Assembly (NCBI GenBank): GCA_963933065.1
Contig: CAWVUB010000027.1
Span: 1 to 21,952, forward strand
Direction of reading: 5' to 3'
DNA length: 21,952 nucleotides
Origin: UBA9410 sp963933065
GTDB taxonomy: Bacteria; Actinomycetota; Acidimicrobiia; Acidimicrobiales; MedAcidi-G1
Shown here: positions 1 through 6,715 of the stretch, one piece after another
How the letters are laid out: every line of letters starts with the position of its first letter
Position numbering within the stretch: position 1 is the first letter of the stretch
Position numbers and translations under genes: made by a program
The notes under the pieces: model-generated
The model's input: only the letters and a program-made list of their open reading frames with translations
Database searches by the model: none
What the model was told of the DNA's origin: nothing

Positions 1-213
1 GTACTCGACGTTCATCACGTAGAGGTTCTTGACAGCCAGCGCGTAGCCCAATGAACCCGCCACAAATAGCCCACCTCGGGCGATAGACAGAATCATGTCC
101 GCCCGGTATCCATCGTCAGCCACCATCTGAGCCAACTCACGGACCGCCGTGCCGTAGAGCGGCCAATCCATTTCTTCGCGCTGGGGATTCTTCCCTTGGG
201 GCTCGTCTGCCAC
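1..213 (-). CDS. Phosphoribosyltransferase (5' part; runs off the window)
   Basis: The first 71 codons are visible and the rest lies beyond base 1. The protein begins (GTG start) MADEPQGKNPQREEMDWPLY and then carries the segment ILSIARGGLFVAGSLGYAL. An I-x-R-G-G-L loop followed by a small hydrophobic helix is the N-terminal substrate loop of type I phosphoribosyltransferases of the hypoxanthine/xanthine-guanine or pyrimidine-operon (PyrR-like) kind. These transfer a base to or from PRPP. The PRPP-binding motif (two acidic residues, then TG) lies outside the window, so the substrate cannot be named. The GTG at 213 is chosen because GGAGGG lies at 224-229. An in-frame ATG at codon 15 (MDWPLYG) is the alternative. 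It lies 68 bp downstream of imuB on the same strand and may be read with it. Confidence 0.8.
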   Translation of the reverse strand, partial: MADEPQGKNPQREEMDWPLYGTAVRELAQMVADDGYRADMILSIARGGLFVAGSLGYALAVKNLYVMNVEY

Positions 214-223
214 TTCTTCTCTA

Positions 224-229
224 CCCTCC
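224..229 (-). promoter_or_regulatory. Shine-Dalgarno site of the phosphoribosyltransferase gene
   Basis: GGAGGG on the minus strand, ten bases before the GTG start at 213. It is one of the few strong ribosome sites in the window and supports the GTG start over the internal ATG. Confidence 0.7.
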
Positions 230-281
230 GATGGTCGTGGCAACAAAATCTACCCGATGAACGCCCAGCCAGTGATAGTCC

Positions 282-1961
282 TTAGTCGTAAGTGGCAGCA
301 ATCTTCCACTGACTATCTGCCAGAACCACCAGGCGGGCTATACCGTCGGCTGTGACCACCTGGATTCGGACCCCACGACGTCGACGATGCTGATCCCACC
401 AGCGTTCGTCAATCGGCCACGGCCCAGCCCAAGCCGTTATTCGTTCCCGCAAAGTGATCTCTGGATAAGGCTGATCGAACGGCAAAGAAATAGCCAATCG
501 ATTGGGCGCCCCCGAAAGTCCACCCCTCCCATCTACGGTTACTGGGACCCCCTTAGCGTCTGTTACCTCCACGACTACTGGATAGACATGGACGGCTGCT
601 GGGGATGGCTGCGGAAGAGCACCCGGCCAAGGTGGGGTTTCCAGACTCCTGCTCTTGTCCGACGATCCGCCAAGACCTTTCTCTTGGCCCGTCAACCCAG
701 TTTCCTCCGTCAGCTCAACAAATGGCGCTAGAGCCACTTGGGTATCAGGATCCCTCCCACCCTGCCACTCCGGAATCTGGACCGACCCTGGACCCAGTAG
801 TCCGACCACCTGGACACAGGCTCGCCCAGCCCGTTCATCGGCCGCCGAAGCCTCACCCCAGAACCCCAACTGGCGCCCCGAGGCCGATACCACCTCATCA
901 GGTGCCAACACCAGCAGGCTGATCCCTGAAGTGGGGCGCAGCGCCGGCGGTCCGTGCAGCCATCCCTCCAACTGCCACCGCACCCGGTCAACTACTGCCG
1001 TAGGACTTAACGCACCTCCGTCGCGCCAGCGGCGGGAAATATGTTCCCCATTTTCAGTATTGACCTCGATCACGATCTGGGTACACGCCATTCCTTGAGA
1101 AGAGAGTCGCTCGTGAAGAGTCTCAGCAGCTGACCGAGCGGCAAAGACAGCCTGATCAATCCGTTCGACTGGTGGGTCAAAAGCCATGGTTACCGCTAGA
1201 TCTGGCGGCACTGGACGGTGACCTACCAGGCGATCGTCGACCCCTGAAGCCAGGCGGTGGGCATTGAGACCATCAGCGCCGAAACGAGCAAGTACATCGG
1301 CCGCTGGGAGATCAGCAAAGGCTCCCAGAGTGGTCAAACCCAAACGGACTAATACGTTTGCTAGGCCACCTTTCAGCCCGCCCGTCGCCAACACCTCTAC
1401 CGGCAGGGGTGCTAGGAAGTCTGGGCTACCACCCTGGGGGACGATCACCGCACCTTCTGGAGCCCCTCCACCACTACGGGCTGCCAGACCGGCAGCGAAT
1501 GCTCCGTCAGCCACCCCAATCCGACACTCCGAGCCTGCACCTAATCGAGACTGAGTAATGGCGGTTGTTGCCACCTTGGCGGTATGGCGGACTAGAGCTA
1601 CCTCCCCACCGAATAGTCGGATCGGGCCATGCACCCCGAACGAACACTGGCCGGGCCACTGGGTCACCACCCACGGAGTGATCGCTCCCAAAGCCAAAAT
1701 CACAGCCTCGAACCCACGGGCCTCTTGGGCCTCATCGCGATCCAAAATGCGAGCTTCTGGACAGAATAATTGGGCCTCACGACGGCGCTGACCCTGGGCT
1801 ACCCCAACTCTCCGAGCTAGCGCCGTAGCAGCCACCACACGGCCCGCTCCGAGCACTAAGGCGAGTTCAGCCGGATCTACCGCCAGAGCGGTTAAGGGCC
1901 AGTCAGGACAGTCCACAACCAGGGTTCGAGCAGCGGTTGGGGGAATGGCCGATCCAGTCAT
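282..1961 (-). CDS. imuB: ImuB, Y-family polymerase-like mutasome subunit
   Basis: 559 aa. ImuB is a catalytically dead Y-family DNA polymerase that bridges the sliding clamp and the error-prone polymerase DnaE2 in damage-induced mutagenesis. Seen here: the N-terminal segment RTLVVDCPDWPLTALA (about residues 12-27), the QRRREAQLFCPEA block (about 58-70), and CSFGVHGPIRLFGGE (about 106-120) where active enzymes carry the SxDE metal-binding pair. That pair is absent, as expected for ImuB. One Asp (D17) remains in the first metal motif. The C-terminus ends in the family's W-x4-ATYD tail after a RWWD segment (about 525-530). The ATG at 1961 overlaps the imuA' stop codon (ATGA), implying translational coupling. 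The frame stays open 69 codons further upstream, but that part is antisense-frame imuA' sequence. dnaE2 is not in the window. Confidence 0.9.
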   Translation of the reverse strand: MTGSAIPPTAARTLVVDCPDWPLTALAVDPAELALVLGAGRVVAATALARRVGVAQGQRRREAQLFCPEARILDRDEAQEARGFEAVILALGAITPWVVTQWPGQCSFGVHGPIRLFGGEVALVRHTAKVATTAITQSRLGAGSECRIGVADGAFAAGLAARSGGGAPEGAVIVPQGGSPDFLAPLPVEVLATGGLKGGLANVLVRLGLTTLGAFADLPAADVLARFGADGLNAHRLASGVDDRLVGHRPVPPDLAVTMAFDPPVERIDQAVFAARSAAETLHERLSSQGMACTQIVIEVNTENGEHISRRWRDGGALSPTAVVDRVRWQLEGWLHGPPALRPTSGISLLVLAPDEVVSASGRQLGFWGEASAADERAGRACVQVVGLLGPGSVQIPEWQGGRDPDTQVALAPFVELTEETGLTGQEKGLGGSSDKSRSLETPPWPGALPQPSPAAVHVYPVVVEVTDAKGVPVTVDGRGGLSGAPNRLAISLPFDQPYPEITLRERITAWAGPWPIDERWWDQHRRRRGVRIQVVTADGIARLVVLADSQWKIAATYD

Positions 1962-2770
1962 GCGCGAACAGGGATACCTTCCGGTCCCGGAAGGAAAAGA
2001 GTGTCTCGTCGACCTTCCGAGGGAAGCCCCCGCCCATTGACAGATACGTCTATCCGACGGACTCGGAGACGATCCTGATTCATGTCCGATCCAGCGTTTG
2101 GGACAACATCTAATCCGACCCACGCGGCCCCATTGATAAAAAACTGAAAGTCGAGGCGTCCCGGCCAATCGTCAAGTGGATGGCCCACCCTGGGCGATAG
2201 GTACACCAATATCGACCCTCCTTCTCGACAGCGGGCCGCTAGACGTCGAACCTCAGCCATCAATGGGCGATGTCTGGGCGATACCAGTACCAAGTCAACA
2301 GATCCCACGAAAGCGGCTACTACCGGAGCCCACTGCTTGGGATCTGGAGCGTTTACCACTATGAGGCGTTTCAGGGCCACTCCGACTTCGGCTGCCGCCG
2401 CCAAGCCCAGATCACCATCACCAACTACCACAACCCATGAACCGGTCTCGGTAGCCCGGGCCATCAGAGCTAGAGCCAAAGATCGGGCACCAACACCTGA
2501 CACTCCTAGAGTTATACCTCGCTGAAGGCCATTGGGCAGCAAGCCTTTCAGCGCCTCAAGCACTGGGAGAACTCGGTCGGTGGCCAGCGTGGTAGGCCGG
2601 ACCCGTTGGGCCATTTCGGCCAACGGAGGTACGACCCGAAGTGTCGACTTAGAGCGACCCTCTTCCGAAAAAAAGCGCCTCTCTGAAAGTTCCTCTGGAG
2701 AGAGGTCATCAAAAAGTTCGGGTTCGGCTAGCAGGGTCCGAGGATAAAAAGTGGGTTGGATTGAGGGCAT
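1958..2770 (-). CDS. imuA': ImuA', RecA-like mutasome subunit
   Basis: 270 aa. ImuA' is a RecA-fold protein that works with ImuB and DnaE2 in SOS-induced translesion synthesis in actinobacteria. Identification rests on the position directly before imuB (4-bp overlap), the SOS box at the start, and a RecA-like core: a degenerate P-loop GVSGVGARS at about residues 89-97 (no Lys), a following SLALALMA helix, then WVVVVGDGDLGLAAAAEVG and VDLVLVSP strands. Loss of the P-loop lysine is usual for this family. The ATG at 2770 (MPSIQPTFYP) is preferred over the in-frame ATG at 2806 (MPSIEQMFDT). The extra 12 codons would be written by the palindromic operator itself, and 2770 lies six bases after a -10-like GATACT, which suggests a leaderless mRNA. 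Confidence 0.85.
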   Translation of the reverse strand: MPSIQPTFYPRTLLAEPELFDDLSPEELSERRFFSEEGRSKSTLRVVPPLAEMAQRVRPTTLATDRVLPVLEALKGLLPNGLQRGITLGVSGVGARSLALALMARATETGSWVVVVGDGDLGLAAAAEVGVALKRLIVVNAPDPKQWAPVVAAFVGSVDLVLVSPRHRPLMAEVRRLAARCREGGSILVYLSPRVGHPLDDWPGRLDFQFFINGAAWVGLDVVPNAGSDMNQDRLRVRRIDVSVNGRGLPSEGRRDTLFLPGPEGIPVRA

Positions 2771-2776
2771 TTGCCT

Positions 2777-2782
2777 AGTATC
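2777..2782 (-). promoter_or_regulatory. Probable -10 box of imuA' (leaderless)
   Basis: GATACT on the minus strand, then AGGCAA, then ATG: the same six-base spacing as other starts in the window. It overlaps the edge of the SOS box by two bases. The match to TANNNT is imperfect (G at position 1). Confidence 0.5.
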
Positions 2783-2796
2783 GAACATTTGTTCGA
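2781..2796. promoter_or_regulatory. LexA operator (SOS box) of imuA'-imuB
   Basis: TCGAACATTTGTTCGA matches the actinobacterial LexA consensus TCGAAC-N4-GTTCGA in every fixed position. It ends 10 bp before the imuA' ATG and touches the proposed -10 box, so bound LexA would block initiation. It is palindromic and could act on both strands. Confidence 0.92.
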
Positions 2797-2823
2797 TACT
2801 AGGCAAATGCCCTCTTCGTTAGG

Positions 2824-4194
2824 TCATCCCGTCATCAACACCAGACCGAAAACCGTGTAAACGACCATTACCACCAGCAGTGGATATTGGCTTCGCAGGG
2901 CAACCGCCGGACGCCATGTCTCAATAGAACGGTCATGGGCCAAGAAAACTCCACCTAGATGTCCACACACAATCGCTACGAGCTGCACCCACCCTACGGT
3001 GCTCGGCGAAACCCGGGTCCAGTTCACTGGGCTGTCGGCTGTCCCAAAGAGATTCCATCCCTGACCGTAGGGATCAGAGATCCGTACGCTGAACAACTGC
3101 CCCTCAAGTACGAGCAGAGAAAAGTAGTGGGCCACGTGGTACCCAATCACGATAGGCAACAATGAGTGACCAAAGCGCGCCGAAAAACCAGGCTGTCCAG
3201 TCAGCCTCTCACCCATTCGTGCTGCCAGGTGCCACGCAACCGATACCACGCCCACCACCCAGAGAAGACCCAGCGTGCCCACCGCAGTGGCGCTCCATCC
3301 AACATGGCCCGCTGAAACATCGCTCCAGAACCGAGTCCGAGATACGCCGTCAAATGCTGTCGACCCGAGCACGACCAACAAAAGCGTTACCTCAGAGGGC
3401 CGCAAGTCATCTACCGCTGTTCCAGTCAACGGAACCCGTAGCACCAACCGAGCGGTCTGCCCTTGGGTGATCTGGTCCTGAGAGGGCAACTGACGACCAA
3501 CTGGCGATAATCGCGCTAACAGATCAAACAGGACACCAAAGCCTTCCGACCGCCGAGCCGCCTCAGCGCCCCACCGAGCGGTCATCCCGGCTACCAACAC
3601 CGTGTATCCGAGCGCCACCCACCCAAGCACCCGAGGTCTGGCACCGTCATGGTAAACGAGCTCCAACCACAGGAAGATTGAAATCGGCATGACTGCCAGC
3701 CAGCCATCTTGTACCCATATCGGTACCCAATTCGATATTTCGGTCGGCGAGTCCAAAGGCCCACGTCGCCCTCCACCCTTACGACCGTCCACCTGTCTGA
3801 CCACCATCTCCCACGGGCTGATCGACGACCACAATGGGCCAACCACCACCACCAGCAGCGGCACAGCTACCCAGAAGGCCACATAGACAGCAACTGGAGA
3901 GAAATTTGCAGCCACGTCGTCAACGCCGAACAGGCCCGCAGTAACCACCACAGCGGCCAAAACCCCGACAACCAGACGCAACATGGCCGTCCCTGCTGCA
4001 TACAGCGATGCCACCCATGAAACGACTGGGCGACCGACAGAAAGATTTCTAAGCCGGGGCCGATGCCAGAGGAGCCCTAGGGCGGCAAACGACAGCACCA
4101 AGGCCACCGCTGCGGACCAGCCCGCCTGCCAGAGTGACAGCGGGAGATCGGTTCGCCCACCGACCCCGTGGGCCAGCAAAAATCGACTGGTCAC
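2824..4194 (-). CDS. Polytopic membrane protein, coupled to a cupredoxin-like lipoprotein
   Basis: 456 aa with about ten hydrophobic segments spread over the whole length. It opens (GTG start) MTSRFLLAHGVGGRTDLPLS, a short conserved-looking motif (AHG-x-GRxDLP) ahead of the first membrane helix. Other marked stretches are GPLWSSISPWE and GYHVAHYFSLLVLEGQ, which has two His in a membrane helix, and ISDPYGQGWNLFG near the C-terminus. Actinobacterial proteins of this look are sometimes labelled fenitrothion hydrolase in databases. I recall that label only and would not trust it as a function. The GTG start overlaps the lipoprotein stop (GTGA), so the two are translated together and probably act together at the membrane. 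The paired His and the partner's cupredoxin-like domain hint at a metal (copper) role; this is inference. Confidence 0.6.
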   Translation of the reverse strand: MTSRFLLAHGVGGRTDLPLSLWQAGWSAAVALVLSFAALGLLWHRPRLRNLSVGRPVVSWVASLYAAGTAMLRLVVGVLAAVVVTAGLFGVDDVAANFSPVAVYVAFWVAVPLLVVVVGPLWSSISPWEMVVRQVDGRKGGGRRGPLDSPTEISNWVPIWVQDGWLAVMPISIFLWLELVYHDGARPRVLGWVALGYTVLVAGMTARWGAEAARRSEGFGVLFDLLARLSPVGRQLPSQDQITQGQTARLVLRVPLTGTAVDDLRPSEVTLLLVVLGSTAFDGVSRTRFWSDVSAGHVGWSATAVGTLGLLWVVGVVSVAWHLAARMGERLTGQPGFSARFGHSLLPIVIGYHVAHYFSLLVLEGQLFSVRISDPYGQGWNLFGTADSPVNWTRVSPSTVGWVQLVAIVCGHLGGVFLAHDRSIETWRPAVALRSQYPLLVVMVVYTVFGLVLMTG

Positions 4195-4991
4195 GAAACC
4201 TGAAGTTCGAAGACCACGATTCCGCCCATATGCAGTTCCGCTTTGAAGACCCCCGGTATCGACGCCAAGACCGGCAAGACCGCTGGAGACCCAGGCCTTA
4301 CCTCTGCAGTCACGTCGTAGACGTGAAGGTGGACTTCGTCTGCCAAGTCGGCCGTGACCAAAATTTCTACTCGATCGCCAATTGACACCTCAAAGCGTGG
4401 AGTGCCACCGACCACACGACCACCGGTTAACTCAACATCAAAATTCCAATCAAGATCTTCCTGCCCCCCACGTTCCAAAACCACGGTGGCCATAGCGCCA
4501 ATTGGCTTCCCATCAACTACGTAGGTTCTGTGGTCATTCGATGAAAGAGTTACACCAACGACATGAGAGCCGTTGGTCAAGCCAGTAATCCGATAGCTCT
4601 CCTCAGCGATCATGGCCACCGACGAACCGTCGACCACCACATGTAAATGTCCTTCACCAGCCCGATGTTCCCTCTGCGCGTCGAACGGGACCAAATCCAT
4701 TCCTGATACCGAGGCATTGAGAGCAATAGCGCCTGGACCGTCAGGCGCTACCACTAGTTTCACTGCCGGCAAATCGCCCACTCCACTCAGATCAACGGTC
4801 CCACCATGGTCATGACCCCTGTCGCCCATCGAAGCGGCAGAATGATCCGAGCTAGCCGACGAACCGCACCCAACCCACACCAAAATCACTGAGAGCAAGC
4901 CCAGCAACTGAACGAACTGATGTCGCCTCGGAGTGTCATTTAAGGGTGGTCGACTCGCCCCGTTTAGCCGCTTAGAACGACTGGAAGTCAC
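4191..4991 (-). CDS. Lipoprotein with His-rich linker and cupredoxin-like C-terminal domain
   Basis: 266 aa. A basic N-terminus (RSKR, PRRH) is followed by a hydrophobic segment and WVGC at residues 39-42, so Cys42 is the likely lipidated residue; Trp at -3 is unusual for a lipobox. A His/Asp-rich stretch (SDHSAASMGDRGHDHGG, about 48-64) follows. The middle domain has GHLHVVVDG (about 114-122) and later GSHVVGVTLSSNDHRTY. The C-terminal part (about 198-266) runs RFEVSIGDRVEILVTADLADEVHLH and ends near ELHMGGIVVFEL, the layout of a cupredoxin-like beta sandwich. The His residues could bind copper. It is coupled to the membrane-protein gene by a GTGA overlap. The GTG start at 4991 lies six bases after TAGCGT, so it is probably leaderless; no ribosome site is seen. 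Confidence 0.7.
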   Translation of the reverse strand: MTSSRSKRLNGASRPPLNDTPRRHQFVQLLGLLSVILVWVGCGSSASSDHSAASMGDRGHDHGGTVDLSGVGDLPAVKLVVAPDGPGAIALNASVSGMDLVPFDAQREHRAGEGHLHVVVDGSSVAMIAEESYRITGLTNGSHVVGVTLSSNDHRTYVVDGKPIGAMATVVLERGGQEDLDWNFDVELTGGRVVGGTPRFEVSIGDRVEILVTADLADEVHLHVYDVTAEVRPGSPAVLPVLASIPGVFKAELHMGGIVVFELQVS

Positions 4992-4994
4992 ATC

Positions 4995-5022
4995 CTGACG
5001 CTACCAAATTGATCTCCGTCAG
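4995..5022. repeat. Interrupted inverted repeat over the lipoprotein promoter
   Basis: CTGACG at 4995-5000 and CGTCAG at 5017-5022, 16 bases apart. It covers the proposed -10 box, so it could be an operator. It also follows the methyltransferase stop codon. Six-base arms are short enough to be chance. Confidence 0.3.
4998..5003 (-). promoter_or_regulatory. Probable -10 box of the lipoprotein gene (leaderless)
   Basis: TAGCGT on the minus strand, spacer CAGGAT, then the GTG start at 4991: the TANNNT-N6-start pattern seen repeatedly here. Confidence 0.55.
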
Positions 5023-5036
5023 AAGGCCTCTTGAAC

Positions 5037-5693
5037 TTAGACAGCGTGCTGCTGGACCCAGACGTGCATTGCGATACCCGACGCAACCCCTGCGTTAATC
5101 GACCTCGTGGATCCGAACTGGGCGATCGAACAAATCATCGGAGCGACCTCACGAACAGCATCAGACAAACCTCTAGCTTCTTGACCAAAGACCAAAATGC
5201 AAGCTTTCGGCAAGCCTGTCAATTCCAACGGCACGGCTCCTGGCAGGTTGTCGATCCCAACCAGCGGAAGGTCGGCTCCAACCGCCCAAGCCACGAGATC
5301 ATCGATCGTCGGATGATGCATCACGTGCTGATACCGGTCGGTCACCATGGCACCTCGTCGATTCCAGCGTCTCCGGCCCACAATGTGGACTGCCGCGGCT
5401 CCAAAGGCATTTGCGTTGCGCACCACGGTGCCGATATTCAAATCGTGCTCCCAATTCTCGACTGCTACGTGAAAGGGATGTCGCCGGCTGTCGAGATCGG
5501 CCTTGATGGCCTCAACCGTCCAGTAGCGGTAGCGGTCCACGACGTTGCGACGGTCTCCGGCAGCGAGCAGCTCTGGATCCAACCGCGAATCGTTGGGCCA
5601 GGGTTCAGGGTGGGGGCCTACGCCGATTCCATCCTCCTGAGCAGCACCGTGGGTCACTGGGTCCCCCTCTGAGTTCTCCTTCTCAAGCGCCAC
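5037..5693 (-). CDS. SpoU (TrmH) family RNA 2'-O-methyltransferase
   Basis: 218 aa. SPOUT-fold enzymes of this family methylate the ribose 2'-OH of tRNA or rRNA with S-adenosylmethionine. All three family motifs are visible: motif 1 NIGTVVRNANAFG (about residues 86-98), motif 2 LVFGQEARGLS (about 167-177) and motif 3 ICSIAQFGSTRSINAGVASGIA (about 187-208, given here in part: SINAGVASGIA). The domain sits at the C-terminal end, with about 70 residues of poorly conserved N-terminal extension rich in Asp, Glu and Pro. The GTG at 5693 is chosen because GAGG lies five bases before it. That ribosome site overlaps the TGA of the preceding small gene, seven bases away. The exact RNA target cannot be read from the sequence. 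Confidence 0.88.
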   Translation of the reverse strand: MALEKENSEGDPVTHGAAQEDGIGVGPHPEPWPNDSRLDPELLAAGDRRNVVDRYRYWTVEAIKADLDSRRHPFHVAVENWEHDLNIGTVVRNANAFGAAAVHIVGRRRWNRRGAMVTDRYQHVMHHPTIDDLVAWAVGADLPLVGIDNLPGAVPLELTGLPKACILVFGQEARGLSDAVREVAPMICSIAQFGSTRSINAGVASGIAMHVWVQQHAV

Positions 5694-5700
5694 TGGAACC

Positions 5701-5898
5701 TCAGTTCACTAAGGCCTGGTTGACCAGGGTCCGTAGATCCCACCTCAACGGCAGGTGGGCCGAGGAGGGAACCAAGACGTCAGCACCAACCATGCGACCG
5801 TCCTCGACGAAGGCTCGCGCGAAGTCTTTGACCCGTTGAAGTCGACTCGGTTTTAATCCCAGATCAGCGGGGCTAGGCGTTGCGGGGTCATACCCCAT
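5701..5898 (-). CDS. Small protein of unknown function
   Basis: 65 aa. I do not recognise a family. It contains PSPADLGLKPSRLQRVKDFA, an amphipathic basic helix, then ADVLVPSSAHLPLRWDLRTL. No signal peptide, membrane segment or cysteine is present. Support for it being real: it fits exactly between two genes on the same strand (8 bp after the Nfu-like gene, 7 bp before the methyltransferase) and its stop codon forms part of the methyltransferase ribosome site. No clear ribosome site of its own is visible, so it may depend on translation of the gene before it. Confidence 0.6.
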   Translation of the reverse strand: MGYDPATPSPADLGLKPSRLQRVKDFARAFVEDGRMVGADVLVPSSAHLPLRWDLRTLVNQALVN

Positions 5899-5906
5899 GG
5901 ACTGAA

Positions 5907-6245
5907 TCAGCCTGCGTCGCCGGTCAGTTCGTCATCGCTTGGAACTTCAACACCTTCGATCCAATAAAGGTAGAGGCCGGCAATGATGTCCTCAATATCT
6001 TTCATATCCTCTGATTCGGCATCAGCCATCTCTAAGGTGACGACGTTGCTATTCACATGAACGCCGGCAATCCCTCCTCGAGCGAACAACCGCCGGGCAA
6101 GTTCGTCGGTCGGCGTGCCGCCAAGAATCTCTTCACCAGCACGGAAGCGCTCGTGACCCATACCGGTGAGAGAGCGATTGGTCTCATACCGGACGACCCC
6201 GGGGCGAAACGACGGCTTAGAAACAACGGTGATTGGCTGACCCAT
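5907..6245 (-). CDS. Nfu/NifU N-terminal-domain protein
   Basis: 112 aa. It resembles the Nfu N-terminal domain, which in Nfu proteins precedes the iron-sulfur cluster-carrying NifU C-terminal domain. Seen here: ITVVSKPSFRPGVVRYETNR at the start, then TDELARRLFARGGIAGVHVNSNVVTLEM (about 46-73; key part LARRLFARGGIAGV) and an acidic helix before GLYLYW. The CxxC cluster-binding domain is absent, and the protein has no cysteine at all, so it cannot carry a cluster alone. It could be a partner or regulator of iron-sulfur delivery; this is inference. It starts at ATG 6245, eight bases after TAGTCT; there is no ribosome site. Confidence 0.68.
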   Translation of the reverse strand: MGQPITVVSKPSFRPGVVRYETNRSLTGMGHERFRAGEEILGGTPTDELARRLFARGGIAGVHVNSNVVTLEMADAESEDMKDIEDIIAGLYLYWIEGVEVPSDDELTGDAG

Positions 6246-6253
6246 GGCTGGGC

Positions 6254-6259
6254 AGACTA
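6254..6259 (-). promoter_or_regulatory. Possible -10 box of the Nfu-like gene
   Basis: TAGTCT on the minus strand, eight bases before ATG 6245. Its first three bases are the TAG stop codon of the upstream membrane-protein gene. The spacing is longer than at the other leaderless starts, so the leader would be one or two bases. Confidence 0.35.
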
Positions 6260-6694
6260 GCGGTCGACACCCACTGCAGCGTCGGCTAGATCAGTTAGAT
6301 CGTCACTTTGGTCACCCAACAGACTGCGATCCGCTCGATAAAGAGCACTAGCCAGCCCAATCGATCCCAAACTCAGCATTGTGTGCACCAACTTGAAGCC
6401 AAGTTCGTAGTCATCAAACAACATGCCAATGCCCCGGACCGTCCAGAAAACAATGGTCCACAAACAGAACACAGCGACCAGACGGGTCGACCCGAGGGGA
6501 CGACGGTGCCAGAGCCCGAGCGGCACGGTGGCCATCAGTGCTGCCAGAACGAGAAAGACGAGGGCCACAACTATCTGCCATGTCCGGGCTCCTCGAGCCA
6601 GGGCATCGTCGCTGATCACATTCCGGATCCGGCCCACCCAGACGACAGCGGTCCAGGCCACTGTCAACCATAAGAGTCGGACCACGCTACGCAT
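6257..6694 (-). CDS. Small integral membrane protein
   Basis: 145 aa with four hydrophobic segments: LLWLTVAWTAVVWVG (about 7-21), IVVALVFLVLAALMATVPLG (about 41-60), LVAVFCLWTIVFWTVRGIG (about 72-90) and LVHTMLSLGSIGLASALY (about 102-119). An acidic tail (DQSDDLTDLADAAVGVD) follows. I recognise no family and see no catalytic motif. It lies 21 bp after rnhB and 11 bp before the Nfu-like gene, all on one strand. A TACCAT at 6703-6708 lies eight bases before the ATG and could be its -10 box. Confidence 0.7.
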   Translation of the reverse strand: MRSVVRLLWLTVAWTAVVWVGRIRNVISDDALARGARTWQIVVALVFLVLAALMATVPLGLWHRRPLGSTRLVAVFCLWTIVFWTVRGIGMLFDDYELGFKLVHTMLSLGSIGLASALYRADRSLLGDQSDDLTDLADAAVGVDR

Positions 6695-6715
6695 GGTCGA
6701 AAATGGTATCGCCAG

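Larger units (their letters stand above)
2763..2814. repeat. 52-bp perfect inverted repeat centred on the SOS box
   Basis: Arms 2763-2787 and 2790-2814 are exact reverse complements over 25 bases, separated by only two bases (TT). The arms reach well past the LexA box on both sides and include the -10-like GATACT, the spacer AGGCAA and the start ATGCCCTC of imuA'. The right arm therefore holds a mirror copy of the same start region on the plus strand. As RNA it would fold into a very stable hairpin just after the stop codon of the upstream membrane-protein gene, so it might also stop transcription from there, although no T tract follows. Confidence 0.9.

Noticed and set aside
1962..2168. 69-codon N-terminal extension of imuB
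   Set aside because: It lies entirely within imuA', has no family similarity, and the ATGA overlap gives a better coupled start.
2771..2806. 12-codon N-terminal extension of imuA' (MPSIEQMFDTRQ)
   Set aside because: The extra codons are the SOS box and the mirrored palindrome arm; transcription from the LexA-controlled -10 would start after them.
5031..5672. 213-codon plus-strand open frame opposite the methyltransferase gene
   Set aside because: It mirrors a gene with all SpoU motifs. Its own translation has no recognisable domain and no promoter or ribosome site.
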